DNA from: Moritella marina ATCC 15381
GTDB lineage: Bacteria > Pseudomonadota > Gammaproteobacteria > Enterobacterales > Moritellaceae
Length of the DNA stretch: 64,000 nt
Assembly (NCBI RefSeq): GCF_008931805.1
Contig: NZ_CP044399.1
Span: forward strand, 3,335,370-3,399,369
Direction: 5' to 3'
Every line of letters begins with the position of its first letter. Position 1 is the stretch's first letter. The position numbers and the translations under genes are program-made. This document shows, piece after piece, positions 1 to 8,407 of this stretch. The notes below the pieces were generated by a model that made no database searches, had not been told where the DNA came from, and saw nothing but the letters and a program-made list of their open reading frames with translations.

Positions 1-124
1 TGGCTAGAATTGATGTACATCAAACAAAGGTGAGAATAATGGTTATAGTCTCAAGACGAACTAAAAAAATAACCATTGATAAATTAACTTGTTCACTCAT
101 TTAAAATGAATAAATCAGCGGTTA

Positions 125-391
125 TTAAGACACAAAACCACGGGCTTTAAGCAGTGCTGTTTTAAAATCATCTTCGTGATCTTTGGCTAAACCAGGGATC
201 ATTTCGTCTTTCGCACTATTACGCATTTTTAAATGATAGATAAGCGCATCATCACTCAAATCAGCTAACTCACCTGCAAATCTCATCTCATCAGCCAAGG
301 TACTCAGTAACTGCAGCAGATTAGTATCAGGTTCTTTCTGCCATTCTGGTTGTAATAGTTCGATTATTTCATTTAAGCGGTGATATTTCAT
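125..391 (-). CDS. yihD: YihD family protein (DUF1040)
   Basis: An 88-residue protein that closely matches what I recall of E. coli YihD. It opens with [15 protein letters not shown] and carries the family-typical [17 protein letters not shown] and [19 protein letters not shown] stretches. No biochemical function is established for the family; the protein is small, soluble and acidic. The start is placed at the ATG ending at 391, because family members begin there and an AAGGA ribosome-binding site lies just upstream. An in-frame ATG 16 codons earlier has no such support. The gene stands alone, reading leftward. Confidence 0.9.
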   Translation of the reverse strand: MKYHRLNEIIELLQPEWQKEPDTNLLQLLSTLADEMRFAGELADLSDDALIYHLKMRNSAKDEMIPGLAKDHEDDFKTALLKARGFVS

Positions 392-546
392 ATTATTATC
401 CTTATTTAAACTATGGATATTATACCTACTACTAGGCATAAGTTAAACAAAACCAACTTGGCGTTACTCTTGGTCAGTTCCCTTTATAATCTTTACGCTT
501 ATACCTACATAACGCGAATGAAAAATGACATACATGACGGTATGGC

Positions 547-1323
547 TTATTTTGTTAATAACTCATATTCTAAGCGAGTCAAAATAGCAGGCTCTAACGC
601 TGTAATATCAACCGTGCTATATCCATAAAAATTAGGCTTCATGTGTGCACGTAATACCGTAATTGACTCAGTGACATCTTCGTCCATCATGAGCTGATCA
701 TTAAACTCGGCTAGGTGCTGTAATTGGCTATTTGAAAGCGGTGCAAGATATTCACTATGTCCGCCAATAGAACTATAAAGCATCTCATAATGTCCACCTT
801 CGGCTTCTTCCAGATAATAATTACCAGTACGAGCAACATTGGACATTGCGTTCATTGGCATCGTTAAGTCTGAAAAATTAGCGTTTAAATAATTTTCACC
901 GCCGGCATGCTCTTGCGTGTTTGCTCCAAACTCTGGTTGAGGAAAAACCAAAAAGGCATCTACCGTGCCATTAGAAATGATTGCGGAAAGAATGAACTTA
1001 CCATCTTTGTAGTATTTTACTTCCGTGTCACCTTCAGAACTTTTCTTATATACAGGTGATCCAAATGTCTCGTCGAGTACTTCACTCGATGCTCTGACGT
1101 ATACTTTAGAAAGTCGGTCATTGGAAGGGTTATCGGAGAAGTTAGACATAAATAGATCCCAACCCTTTCCCCCCATATCGATAGCATCGTTAAACTGACT
1201 TATACCAATAATTAGTACCACAATTGATACAAGTGAGTTTGGTGTTTTTTGCTTCAACATACCTAAAATATCGTATTCTTCGTCCGTATTTCTTTGCACA
1301 TTTTGAGTCGTTTCGTCCTGCAT
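547..1323 (-). CDS. Hypothetical single-pass membrane-anchored protein
   Basis: A 258-residue protein of unknown function. About 30 hydrophilic residues are followed by one hydrophobic segment (residues about 31-45, SLVSIVVLIIGISQF) that probably anchors it in the inner membrane. The rest is a soluble acidic domain with no motif I recognise. A stretch near residues 85-115 (FGSPVYKKSSEGDTEVKYY) could be a small beta fold. The start is supported by AAGGA 7 bases upstream. It is transcribed in the same direction as the metal-uptake cluster but separated from it by a 208-base gap with a perfect hairpin, so it is probably independent. Confidence 0.7.
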   Translation of the reverse strand: MQDETTQNVQRNTDEEYDILGMLKQKTPNSLVSIVVLIIGISQFNDAIDMGGKGWDLFMSNFSDNPSNDRLSKVYVRASSEVLDETFGSPVYKKSSEGDTEVKYYKDGKFILSAIISNGTVDAFLVFPQPEFGANTQEHAGGENYLNANFSDLTMPMNAMSNVARTGNYYLEEAEGGHYEMLYSSIGGHSEYLAPLSNSQLQHLAEFNDQLMMDEDVTESITVLRAHMKPNFYGYSTVDITALEPAILTRLEYELLTK

Positions 1324-1474
1324 GTTTATTCCTTATTCCGTTAAAGCTCGAGTGCAAAATATTCAGTGATATCTTTGTTACTGATTCTGAAACACAGTTC
1401 TACCTCATTGGCTTGTAATATATATACTCAATTGGAGCTATACAAGATATATTTTTCACGGAGAGAAGTAGGCC

Positions 1475-1507
1475 ATCTAATTACGTTTTATGAGGCCGTA
1501 ATTAGAT
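1475..1507. repeat. Perfect 11-bp inverted repeat (hairpin)
   Basis: ATCTAATTACG and CGTAATTAGAT are separated by an 11-base loop, between the last gene of the metal operon (ends 1532) and the next minus-strand gene (starts 1323). There is no run of T on either side, so it is not a classical intrinsic terminator. It could stabilise the 3' end of the operon mRNA or bind a protein. Confidence 0.6.
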
Positions 1508-1531
1508 AGAAGCTCTTACTCATAAGGTTAA

Positions 1532-2419
1532 TTAAAGCGCTAACTGCCAGCGTTGTAATGGTTTATCCGCTTTAATGCCACGACCCCAACGATCGATACT
1601 ATCAATCGTTAGAATACGCGAAGGATTAGGCACTAATGCTATAAGTTGTTTACTGGCTCTTTTCGAGGTCAGCACCCATAAGCTATCGTCTTCAGTTAAT
1701 AGCTCAACCAATTCCTGCTTATCTTCCGCCGTCCATTCCAATTCAGGTTTGGTTAAACGCTCAACGACAAACAACTGATTGCCCGAGGCAAAGTCTTCAA
1801 GCTCTGTTGATAACAGCACCACAGAATCAATTTCATTGTCTAACAACATTGCTTGCTGTTGGTTAATCAAATGGCGTACCGACATCATCAAAGCTTGTTG
1901 ATTGCTGGCAATAATCCCGGCTTGCTGTGGCCATATTTGTTGTAGATCTTGACTGACAATCGCCGTCATACGGGTTAAGTTAGTTGGGTTTAACCAAGTG
2001 TAAGGTGAAATAGTTCCGTCGTCTAAACGCAGCGCTGCAACGCCTTGTGCTCTTGGTGAAATGGCTTGAGATGCATCCACTTCAATCATACGAATGTTAC
2101 CTTTACGCGCATGCACAAATAACGGATCTTGTGGCCAAACAGCACCTAAGGTAATCGCCACTTGCGCATCAATCGCCGCTTTCTCTGTTAGCGTTGCGCC
2201 TTTCGAACTAAACCAGTTAGGCAAACGCGATATGCCGTAACGTTTTGGTGGTAAATACTGCGTAGTAATATCCGTGCCTTTGGTTAATTCCGTCGCTAAC
2301 ATATACGTCACTGGCGTCGCGGTAAGAATGTCTGCTGCACTGACCTTTGGGCTAAAGCCCAATGTTGATGTTAATAGCAGTACAGCCGCACTAACGCTTA
2401 ATAATAATGGAGAAGTCAT
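1532..2419 (-). CDS. TroA/ZnuA-like periplasmic protein lacking usual metal-ligand histidines
   Basis: A 295-residue protein with an N-terminal signal-peptide-like segment (residues 1-28, ending ...KVSAAD). The body resembles cluster-9 (TroA/ZnuA) metal-binding proteins: ATPVTYMLATELTKGTDIT at the front and PYTWLNPTNL at the place where true family members carry an NPHxWL motif. The ligand histidine there appears replaced, and the HNxY-type histidine is also missing. It may therefore be a degenerate paralogue or an accessory subunit. It is last in the metal operon, 6 bases after the permease, with its ribosome-binding site inside the permease's final codons (AAAGGATAA). Confidence 0.65.
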   Translation of the reverse strand: MTSPLLLSVSAAVLLLTSTLGFSPKVSAADILTATPVTYMLATELTKGTDITTQYLPPKRYGISRLPNWFSSKGATLTEKAAIDAQVAITLGAVWPQDPLFVHARKGNIRMIEVDASQAISPRAQGVAALRLDDGTISPYTWLNPTNLTRMTAIVSQDLQQIWPQQAGIIASNQQALMMSVRHLINQQQAMLLDNEIDSVVLLSTELEDFASGNQLFVVERLTKPELEWTAEDKQELVELLTEDDSLWVLTSKRASKQLIALVPNPSRILTIDSIDRWGRGIKADKPLQRWQLAL

Positions 2420-2425
2420 AATTAA

Positions 2426-3301
2426 TTATCCTTTACGCACAATGCGATAGCAGGTTGCCGTTAAGAAGAAGCTCGTCGATACAATAATGATCGCCGCGCC
2501 AGAAGGGATTGGCAGTTTTAATTCCATTGGCAAAATAGTACCAATCAAACAACTTATCGTCGCTAATAACGCCGACATTAGCACAAAGCTACCCATGTTC
2601 TTGGTTAACAGGCGGGCTGTTGCACCAGGGATCAGTAGCAAGGCCCCTACTAACACCGCACCGACAATTTTCACCGACGCAATAGTTACTAGCGTGATCA
2701 TCATGACAAATAAGTAATCATAAAAATTGGTCGCGTAACCACGAACTTTGGCAATATCAGGGCTGATGCAAGTTAACAAAATACGGTTAAAGGTCGGTAT
2801 TAAGACCAGTAAAATCACGCCACAGGTAACAGCCAAGATCAGCAAGTCATAGTCGGTGATCGTTAAGATCGACCCAAACAGCACATTCTCTAACATGTGG
2901 ATATTAATCTTACGCGCCACGTACATGAGTAACGCCGCACCGACCGCTAATGCAAACGCAAGGAACACACCGACCAAGGTATCGTAAGGTACATTAGTAC
3001 GGTTTCGCACAAAGTGCAGTAATAACGCGAAGATCATGCAGAAACTGAATAAACCAATGATCGGGTTTTCTGCGGGCTCACCCAGCAATACACCTAAAGC
3101 AATACCCGTTAATGCCGCGTGACCAACCGCTTCAGAAAAGAAGGCTAAACGTTTAGCAATCACCAAAGTGCCAAGACCGCCAAGTAACGGACCAAGTAAA
3201 ATAGCAGCTACAACCGCATTCACCATAAACGAATAAGAGAAACTCTCACTCAACCAACCTGCATCTACACCCAATTGTGCCCAATGACGGATAGTATCCA
3301 T
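2426..3301 (-). CDS. Metal ABC transporter permease (ABC-3/ZnuB-like family)
   Basis: A 291-residue polytopic inner-membrane protein with about 8 hydrophobic segments. It has the family hallmarks LGPLLGGLGTLVIAKRLAFF near residues 36-55 and SEAVGHAALTGIALG at 56-70. It would form the transmembrane channel of a Zn/Mn/Fe importer with the ATPase encoded upstream. Its ATG overlaps the ATPase stop codon (TAATG), a sign of translational coupling. Substrate cannot be read from the sequence; the Fur-type site before the cluster argues for iron or manganese rather than zinc. Confidence 0.88.
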   Translation of the reverse strand: MDTIRHWAQLGVDAGWLSESFSYSFMVNAVVAAILLGPLLGGLGTLVIAKRLAFFSEAVGHAALTGIALGVLLGEPAENPIIGLFSFCMIFALLLHFVRNRTNVPYDTLVGVFLAFALAVGAALLMYVARKINIHMLENVLFGSILTITDYDLLILAVTCGVILLVLIPTFNRILLTCISPDIAKVRGYATNFYDYLFVMMITLVTIASVKIVGAVLVGALLLIPGATARLLTKNMGSFVLMSALLATISCLIGTILPMELKLPIPSGAAIIIVSTSFFLTATCYRIVRKG

Positions 3302-4041
3302 TATTTAACTCCTTGGACTGAATTGATCTCAGCGGCATTACCACCAGTGTAATGATTGAATAGACGCTCGATCTTATCTGCACGTAATACCTCAGACACA
3401 GGGCCTGAATCAACGAGTTGACGATTTACCACATGTACTTGACCATCTAAACGACGCACTGCACTGACATCATGATGCACGGCTAAGATGGTTTTATTTT
3501 CGCAGACTAATTCATGGATCAGCGACTCAAGATAACGCACACCTTGTTCATCCATCCCCGTTGTCGGTTCATCCAGTACTAATAAGTCAGGGTTATCCAA
3601 TAATGATTGCGCGAATAACACACGTTGCTGCTCACCACCAGATAACTGCCCCATACGGCGGTCGGTACGATTCGCCATGCCGACGCGATCTAATTGCACC
3701 AACGCATGATCTTGTTCTTTTTTACGCTTACGCCAAAACAACGGATTACGACTCTGATTTAACAGAATAAAATCCATCACAGTAAACGGTAAGCTCGACT
3801 CAAACGTGGCCTTTTGCGGCACATAACCGATATTGCCTTTATGCTCAGGCCATTGAATATCAATATTGCCCGTGAAAGGCGTTAAGCCTAAAATAGAGCG
3901 TAATAATGATGTTTTACCACCGCCATTAGGCCCCATGATCACATGGCACTGGCCAGCTGCTAAGTAATGAGAGATATTCTCTAAGATGACATTGTCACCG
4001 TATTTCAAACCGACATTTTGTAAACGAATAGCAGGTCCCAC
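3301..4041 (-). CDS. Metal ABC transporter ATP-binding protein (ZnuC/MntB-like)
   Basis: A 246-residue ABC ATPase. Walker A is GPNGGGKT at residues 37-44, the ABC signature is LSGGEQQRV, Walker B is LLVLDEP followed by TTGMD, and the H-loop histidine lies in AVHHD. These are all the catalytic elements. It powers uptake with the permease encoded next to it (1-base overlap) and the binding protein encoded 2 bases upstream. The length is typical for the metal-importer subfamily. Confidence 0.9.
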   Translation of the reverse strand: MGPAIRLQNVGLKYGDNVILENISHYLAAGQCHVIMGPNGGGKTSLLRSILGLTPFTGNIDIQWPEHKGNIGYVPQKATFESSLPFTVMDFILLNQSRNPLFWRKRKKEQDHALVQLDRVGMANRTDRRMGQLSGGEQQRVLFAQSLLDNPDLLVLDEPTTGMDEQGVRYLESLIHELVCENKTILAVHHDVSAVRRLDGQVHVVNRQLVDSGPVSEVLRADKIERLFNHYTGGNAAEINSVQGVK

Positions 4042-4043
4042 GA

Positions 4044-5024
4044 TTAACTTCCTTGCTTGATATTAGTTGCGGTATGAGTAGCAGTGTTCGTTACAGCTGT
4101 ATCTGCTAGTGAACGTTTCGCTGCAAACTTCATTGCTTCGACTAACGTATCAAGATTACTTTTCATTTCAACGGCCACTTTATTCTCTTCATACGCACCA
4201 TGCGTCATGTGCGAGAAACGGTAAAGTTGCACGCCCGTCGCTGCTTCAATCGTTTCCACATAACGGCTTGGCATATTTAATTCATAAAACAACACATCAA
4301 TCTTCGATGCGCGGATCTTTTCAATCGTTTCTTGTAACTGACTTGCGCTTGGCTCAACACCGTGTGCAGGTTCAATGACCGCAGCAACATCGACACCAAA
4401 TTCTTGCAAGATATAACCGTAGGCATTATGCGTTGTCGCCACCAGCATGCCCGAAGTATCTAAATCACCCAGCGTTAACATGGCTTGGCGCTTCATTTTA
4501 CGGAATTCAGTCGCATATTTACGCGCATTTTTACGGTAAGTACGGGCGTTATCAGGATCAATCTTCGATAACTCTGTGGCGATGGTATAAACCTTTTGGA
4601 TCGTCGTTGATAAACCCACAAACGTGTGTGGGTTTACTGCGCCTTCACCAACCGATTGACCAATCGCAGGTAATAACGGCACGTCTTTATTGGCTTTAAT
4701 AACGATTAAATCATCACGGTTTGCTGCTTTAATTACTTTTAAAGCAAAGTCATCATGACCAATTGCGTTCACCACGATCACATCCATTTGTTTCAAACGG
4801 CGTAAATCATTCGGTTGTGGCTGGTAGTTGTGCGGATTAAAGCCTTCATCAACTAACGGCAATACATTGGCTTTATCACCAACCACGGCTTTCACGTAGC
4901 TGTAATAAGGCTGTAGGGTAATACCAATTGTTAACTTTTCAGCGGCTTGTAATGTCCCGCTCATCAATAATACCGCGCTCGTGGCAACGACTGTGAGTAG
5001 GTTTTTGAGACTACTATTTTTCAT
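4044..5024 (-). CDS. Metal ABC transporter substrate-binding protein (TroA/ZnuA family)
   Basis: Periplasmic metal-binding protein of about 326 residues with a signal peptide ending ...SGTLQAAEKL. The expected histidine sites are present in order: GFNPHNYQPQPND, NPHTFVGLS, THNAYGYIL, then EPAHGVEPS and MTHGAY. It would capture a divalent metal and deliver it to the permease. The start is set at the ATG ending at 5024, because the signal peptide fits there; a further ATG 20 codons upstream would add a long unusual leader. It lacks the long His-rich loop of many zinc-specific ZnuA proteins. Confidence 0.85.
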   Translation of the reverse strand: MKNSSLKNLLTVVATSAVLLMSGTLQAAEKLTIGITLQPYYSYVKAVVGDKANVLPLVDEGFNPHNYQPQPNDLRRLKQMDVIVVNAIGHDDFALKVIKAANRDDLIVIKANKDVPLLPAIGQSVGEGAVNPHTFVGLSTTIQKVYTIATELSKIDPDNARTYRKNARKYATEFRKMKRQAMLTLGDLDTSGMLVATTHNAYGYILQEFGVDVAAVIEPAHGVEPSASQLQETIEKIRASKIDVLFYELNMPSRYVETIEAATGVQLYRFSHMTHGAYEENKVAVEMKSNLDTLVEAMKFAAKRSLADTAVTNTATHTATNIKQGS

Positions 5025-5087
5025 TATGCTTGTTTTTACCATGCTGATTTTCATTTTGATTATTCTCATTATCGACGTTGTCACATC

Positions 5088-5675
5088 TTAGTGACTGTCG
5101 TTATCAGTGTGCGCTGCTTCAACATCAGCAGCAAAGACCACTTGCTTCCAACCTGCGCTGATAAGCTCGGCGGCATTAAGTTTGTTTGCAACCAATGGTT
5201 CAGGAGTCGGCATATCTAATGCTAACCACACATCCGGTCGTGCAGCTTGGCTATTCAAGATCACCGCAACACTCCCCGTTGTTAACGCTGGAACACCTTG
5301 ATATAGCGCAGGAGCAACTTTACGCCACGCATGTTTACCTTTACGTTCCCAGCTTTTATCGATGATAAAGGGCGCTAACCACAACTCATCTAGCGCCGCC
5401 ATCTCCGGCCAAATATCGACGCCTTCAAACTCAAGGTTGTCTTGATGAATGTTACGGATCTCTTCATGGGCTAAACGTAATTCACCGATCATGGCCAGTT
5501 CCACAGTGGGCAAATCTTTAATTGATATTTGATGACTCGCGAGCTGTTTTTCGCTCGAGGCGGTTTGATGGTAAGGTAACAGAAGTGTTGCTGTTGCAAG
5601 AATGACGACGATGATTAACGCCACCCACTTACCTTCACGGCCACCATCATCTGGATGAACTGATTGACTGATCAT
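5088..5675 (-). CDS. DUF6162-like membrane-anchored protein of the metal operon
   Basis: A 195-residue protein with one N-terminal membrane segment (WVALIIVVILATATLLLPY, residues about 17-35) and a periplasmic domain. The domain contains GVDIWPEMAALDELWLAPF and ends in a short His/Asp-rich tail (AAHTDNDSH) that could touch metal. Proteins like this accompany TroA-type ABC importers; I assign the DUF6162 name from memory. It lies 4 bases from the preceding gene's stop codon overlap and 63 bases before the binding-protein start. Function unknown, probably an accessory of metal delivery. Confidence 0.65.
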   Translation of the reverse strand: MISQSVHPDDGGREGKWVALIIVVILATATLLLPYHQTASSEKQLASHQISIKDLPTVELAMIGELRLAHEEIRNIHQDNLEFEGVDIWPEMAALDELWLAPFIIDKSWERKGKHAWRKVAPALYQGVPALTTGSVAVILNSQAARPDVWLALDMPTPEPLVANKLNAAELISAGWKQVVFAADVEAAHTDNDSH

Positions 5676-6001
5676 TTTTCGCTAATCTCTACAACATCCA
5701 CTTCAACTGGATTTTCATGACCGGCATCAAATACCAAATAAAAATCGGTATCTGGTTTACTAAATTCAGCAATTGAACGCTTATCCGTCACGCCTTTGGC
5801 AATTAAGTTATCATCGTAGTCATACATATTTACAGCGTAATCCACTGCCGTACTCGCATCACTGTAGCCCGCTTCGCAAGCGACTTTGTCAGACTCGAAC
5901 CAGCAATTCATTAATGGGAAATGCGCACTGGCGGTACCCGAAAATAACCCCGTGATTAATGAAAGCGCTAGCAGCGTCGGTTTGATTGCCATTTTTGTCA
6001 T
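5672..6001 (-). CDS. Small periplasmic protein of the metal operon
   Basis: About 109 residues, with a clean signal peptide (MAIKPTLLALSLITGLFSGTASA) and a short mature domain beginning HFPLMNCWFE. It contains two cysteines (NCWF and VACEAGYSD) that could form a disulfide. The start is the ATG ending at 6001, with a GAGG ribosome-binding site; the longer open frame would add 28 residues before the signal peptide. Its stop overlaps the start of the next gene by 4 bases. The fold may be a short relative of DUF4198, but this is a guess. It is the first gene after an internal terminator. Confidence 0.7.
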   Translation of the reverse strand: MTKMAIKPTLLALSLITGLFSGTASAHFPLMNCWFESDKVACEAGYSDASTAVDYAVNMYDYDDNLIAKGVTDKRSIAEFSKPDTDFYLVFDAGHENPVEVDVVEISEK

Positions 6002-6060
6002 GAAAACCTCAATACGAAATAGACTCATACAAAATAGATAAGTCGATAAATAAATAGAGC

Positions 6061-6098
6061 AAAAAAGCCTGTAATCAAATCTCATCTGATTACAGGCT
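6061..6098 (-). terminator. Intrinsic terminator inside the metal cluster
   Basis: On the minus strand AGCCTGTAATCA and its perfect 12-bp complement (6066-6077 / 6087-6098) are followed by six T. This is a textbook rho-independent terminator, placed 29 bases after the DUF4198 stop and 60 bases before the next start. It divides the cluster into an upstream triad and a downstream ABC transporter unit. Confidence 0.85.
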
Positions 6099-6126
6099 AA
6101 AAGTAACTAACTCACAGTAGTGAAAA

Positions 6127-6963
6127 TTACTGTAATAAAGCTTCGAAGGTGAAGTGCACATTAACGCTTGCTTTGTCAGCCATCGGATCGTTTTTCAATT
6201 CACCTTTGTAGTTGGCTTTCATCAAGTAACGGCCTGCTACTTCCGGCGTAAATGTCACCTTACCGTCTTTGTCACTTACTACGTCAATTTGCTCTTGGTG
6301 GTTACGGTATAACGTACCTTCACGAGTAATATCAGCAGTGACCCCCGCTTGTGATTCGCCATTAAAGAAGAACTGGAAACTAACCTCTTCACCTTCAACA
6401 ATATCTGACGGATGAGTTAGTGGGCGCATTTCTAGGTATTTACCTTCAATTTCTAATGCTTTTTCAGTTGGCATGCCAACCGTTACATAGCTTTCTGCAC
6501 GGGTGTAGCTCAATTGCGTGCTCACATCGCGTGCTTTTTCTGGGATCAAGTTTGCACGTTCAGCTTTGTTAGCTTTCACACGCTTAACAGTGTCACGACG
6601 ACCTGCTTTATAAGCCGTGTAGTAAGACGGTACGTTGTTGATAGCAACTTTATGCGTGCCTTCTTCTTCAAAATAGAAGTCAAAGATAGAACGACGTTTA
6701 CCGCGGATCACAAAGTTAGGACGTTCTTTACGGCCATCAGGCATGATCACTTGTGCAAATTCACTGCCGGCAGGCTTATCAAATACGAACGTACCGTGTG
6801 ATGCAGTTACGTCAAACGTTAACCAATCACCACCTTCTTTTGATACGGTGAAATGCGATGGTAATACCCAACGTGGGTGTGCATTAGCCGTTGTTGTAGC
6901 AGCTAGTCCTGCGATAACCGTACAGGCTAAACCTAATACTTTTAATTTGCTTTTTGTAGACAT
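6127..6963 (-). CDS. DUF4198 periplasmic protein (CbiK/NikK-type, putative metal-uptake accessory)
   Basis: A 278-residue exported protein: signal peptide of residues 1-28 (...ATTTANA), then the domain start HPRWVLPSHFTVS typical of DUF4198/COG5266. The C-terminal part (residues about 185-275) looks like an immunoglobulin-like domain, with VEGEEVSFQFFFNGE and DKDGKVTFTPEVAGRYLM. Members often sit beside TonB receptors or metal transporters and are Fur- or nickel-regulated. The mature N-terminal histidine could be a metal ligand. It forms a triad with DUF2271 and PepSY genes, a combination I associate with iron acquisition in marine gammaproteobacteria. Confidence 0.82.
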   Translation of the reverse strand: MSTKSKLKVLGLACTVIAGLAATTTANAHPRWVLPSHFTVSKEGGDWLTFDVTASHGTFVFDKPAGSEFAQVIMPDGRKERPNFVIRGKRRSIFDFYFEEEGTHKVAINNVPSYYTAYKAGRRDTVKRVKANKAERANLIPEKARDVSTQLSYTRAESYVTVGMPTEKALEIEGKYLEMRPLTHPSDIVEGEEVSFQFFFNGESQAGVTADITREGTLYRNHQEQIDVVSDKDGKVTFTPEVAGRYLMKANYKGELKNDPMADKASVNVHFTFEALLQ

Positions 6964-6979
6964 TATCTTTCTCGCTATA

Positions 6980-7525
6980 TTATTTAATTAGGTAGTTAAT
7001 ACGGATATCGCCGGTTTCTTCGGTCGGTGCAATGGTGTGACTAAATGGCTTATCACCTAACGTCATTTTTTGACGGATGAAATTACGGCCGCCGTGTTCA
7101 CGCACTACTTCAACGTAAAATGTATACTTGCCCGCTTCAACGCGGTTACCGTCGTTATCTAAACCATCCCAAGTGAAACGGTAATCACCAGCAGGACGTG
7201 TTGCAGATGTAACGCCGTCAACTAATGCACGGTCATAGCGACCGACTTTGCGCCACCAGCTACGTAAATCCTTTAGCCATTCATCTTTACCCACCCACAG
7301 CTCAACAGTACGCACTGATTTACGCTTTGAGTTCTCGATCCATACAGCCACATAAGGACGGGCATACATAGATGAATCTATCTTAGGCAGGCTAAACTCA
7401 ACCGCTAGTTCAGCAGTCGCAGGGATTGGCGCTGCACTTGCCGAAAAAGTCGGAATGAACAGGCTGCTTAATAATGCAATAGATAGTGCGATGCATAAGC
7501 CAAGACGTTTAAATAACAAAGTCAT
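6980..7525 (-). CDS. DUF2271 periplasmic protein
   Basis: A 181-residue exported protein with a signal peptide (residues 1-31, ending FSASA). The DUF2271 core has YVAVWIENSKRKSVRTVELW, a tryptophan-rich LRSWWRKVGRYD and AGDYRFTWDGLDNDGNRVEAGKYTFYVE split over residues about 120-150. The last part resembles a FlgD-like Ig repeat. It is encoded 9 bases after the PepSY gene and 16 bases before DUF4198, so these are co-transcribed. No enzymatic function is known; it probably supports metal or siderophore handling in the periplasm. Confidence 0.82.
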   Translation of the reverse strand: MTLLFKRLGLCIALSIALLSSLFIPTFSASAAPIPATAELAVEFSLPKIDSSMYARPYVAVWIENSKRKSVRTVELWVGKDEWLKDLRSWWRKVGRYDRALVDGVTSATRPAGDYRFTWDGLDNDGNRVEAGKYTFYVEVVREHGGRNFIRQKMTLGDKPFSHTIAPTEETGDIRINYLIK

Positions 7526-7534
7526 ACAAGATCC

Positions 7535-8251
7535 TTAAGGAACGGCCACGACAAAAATAGCCAAAGTAACGAGCGAACCAAACAAGGTCCATTTTAATGA
7601 GGTTGCGAAGGTTTTCTTTTTAGGCACTAATAAGCACACGCCAGTTAAGACAAAAAACACCATCAACAGCGCGGTAATATCAATAAAAAATTTCCATACA
7701 TCGCCGCTATTACGGCCTTTATGCAAATCATTTAATACAGCAATAACACCGTAATGGGTCTTTTCAATAACAGCTTCAGTCGTCGTCATATCAATAAATA
7801 CTGCGACGTTATAACCAGGACCTTTGTAATCCATGGCGATCTCGCCTTCGATTAATTCACCATCTTCAATTTCAGTAAAAACATCTAATGCAGAAGGTTG
7901 ACCAGAAAGATTAGCGTGTTCGGTAAGATAACTAACAATACCGGATTTATTGACAGCAACAGCGCCATGGGCATCATTGAATAAGGCTTGCGGTAAGCTC
8001 AGAATCGTTTCTTCAATATCAGGTTGGCTAGCAACAAACAGGCTTGGGCGATTCAGAGTGATCCCCGTGATCGAGAAAAACAATACCACCAGCAATAACG
8101 CCATCGAAATATAGATATGCAGACGACGCGCCCATACTTGCACTTGTTTATTCTTTAGAAAAGTTTTGTTTTTTGCTGTCGCTGTTTGGTTTTTCGATCT
8201 TGTCAGTGTTTTATTAGGAGTCTGGGGAAGAGTTTGACTAAAAGAAGACAT
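7535..8251 (-). CDS. PepSY-associated transmembrane protein
   Basis: A 238-residue inner-membrane protein. It has a basic N-terminal tail, a first helix at about residues 48-70 (RLHIYISMALLLVVLFFSIT), a periplasmic PepSY-like domain, then LNDLHKGRNSGDVWKFF leading into a second helix and a third at the C-terminus. This family often reduces or moves electrons to iron-siderophore complexes, or simply accompanies iron uptake genes. It is the first gene of the metal cluster and is preceded by a Fur-box-like site 52 bases upstream. Confidence 0.82.
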   Translation of the reverse strand: MSSFSQTLPQTPNKTLTRSKNQTATAKNKTFLKNKQVQVWARRLHIYISMALLLVVLFFSITGITLNRPSLFVASQPDIEETILSLPQALFNDAHGAVAVNKSGIVSYLTEHANLSGQPSALDVFTEIEDGELIEGEIAMDYKGPGYNVAVFIDMTTTEAVIEKTHYGVIAVLNDLHKGRNSGDVWKFFIDITALLMVFFVLTGVCLLVPKKKTFATSLKWTLFGSLVTLAIFVVAVP

Positions 8252-8302
8252 GATCGTAATAACACTGCTTTGTTTATGGGATTAAAGTGTAAGCAATGTA
8301 AT

Positions 8303-8317
8303 TGATAATCGTTTTCA
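8303..8317 (-). promoter_or_regulatory. Fur-box-like operator before the metal cluster
   Basis: The sequence TGATAATCGTTTTCA fits the 7-1-7 Fur consensus TGATAAT-N-ATTATCA at 12 of 14 positions, with one perfect half-site. It lies 52 bases upstream of the PepSY start, where a repressor would cover the promoter. This suggests induction under iron limitation. The binding itself is inferred. Confidence 0.7.
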
Positions 8318-8407
8318 TTGGCATTGAATTTACATTATTTACGTTAATGCAATGCCAATAGCGGGATCTTATCAGTAATTAAGTTTTTTCTTCACTCATC
8401 TTGTTAT

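Noticed and set aside
413-628. Small plus-strand open frame between yihD and the next gene.
   Set aside because: It overlaps the 3' end of the minus-strand membrane-protein gene and the yihD upstream region, and has no ribosome-binding site or recognisable domain.
1532-5024. Naming the transporter znuABC under Zur control.
   Set aside because: The upstream operator fits Fur, there is no zinc-type His-rich loop, and the accessory genes are not typical of ZnuABC.
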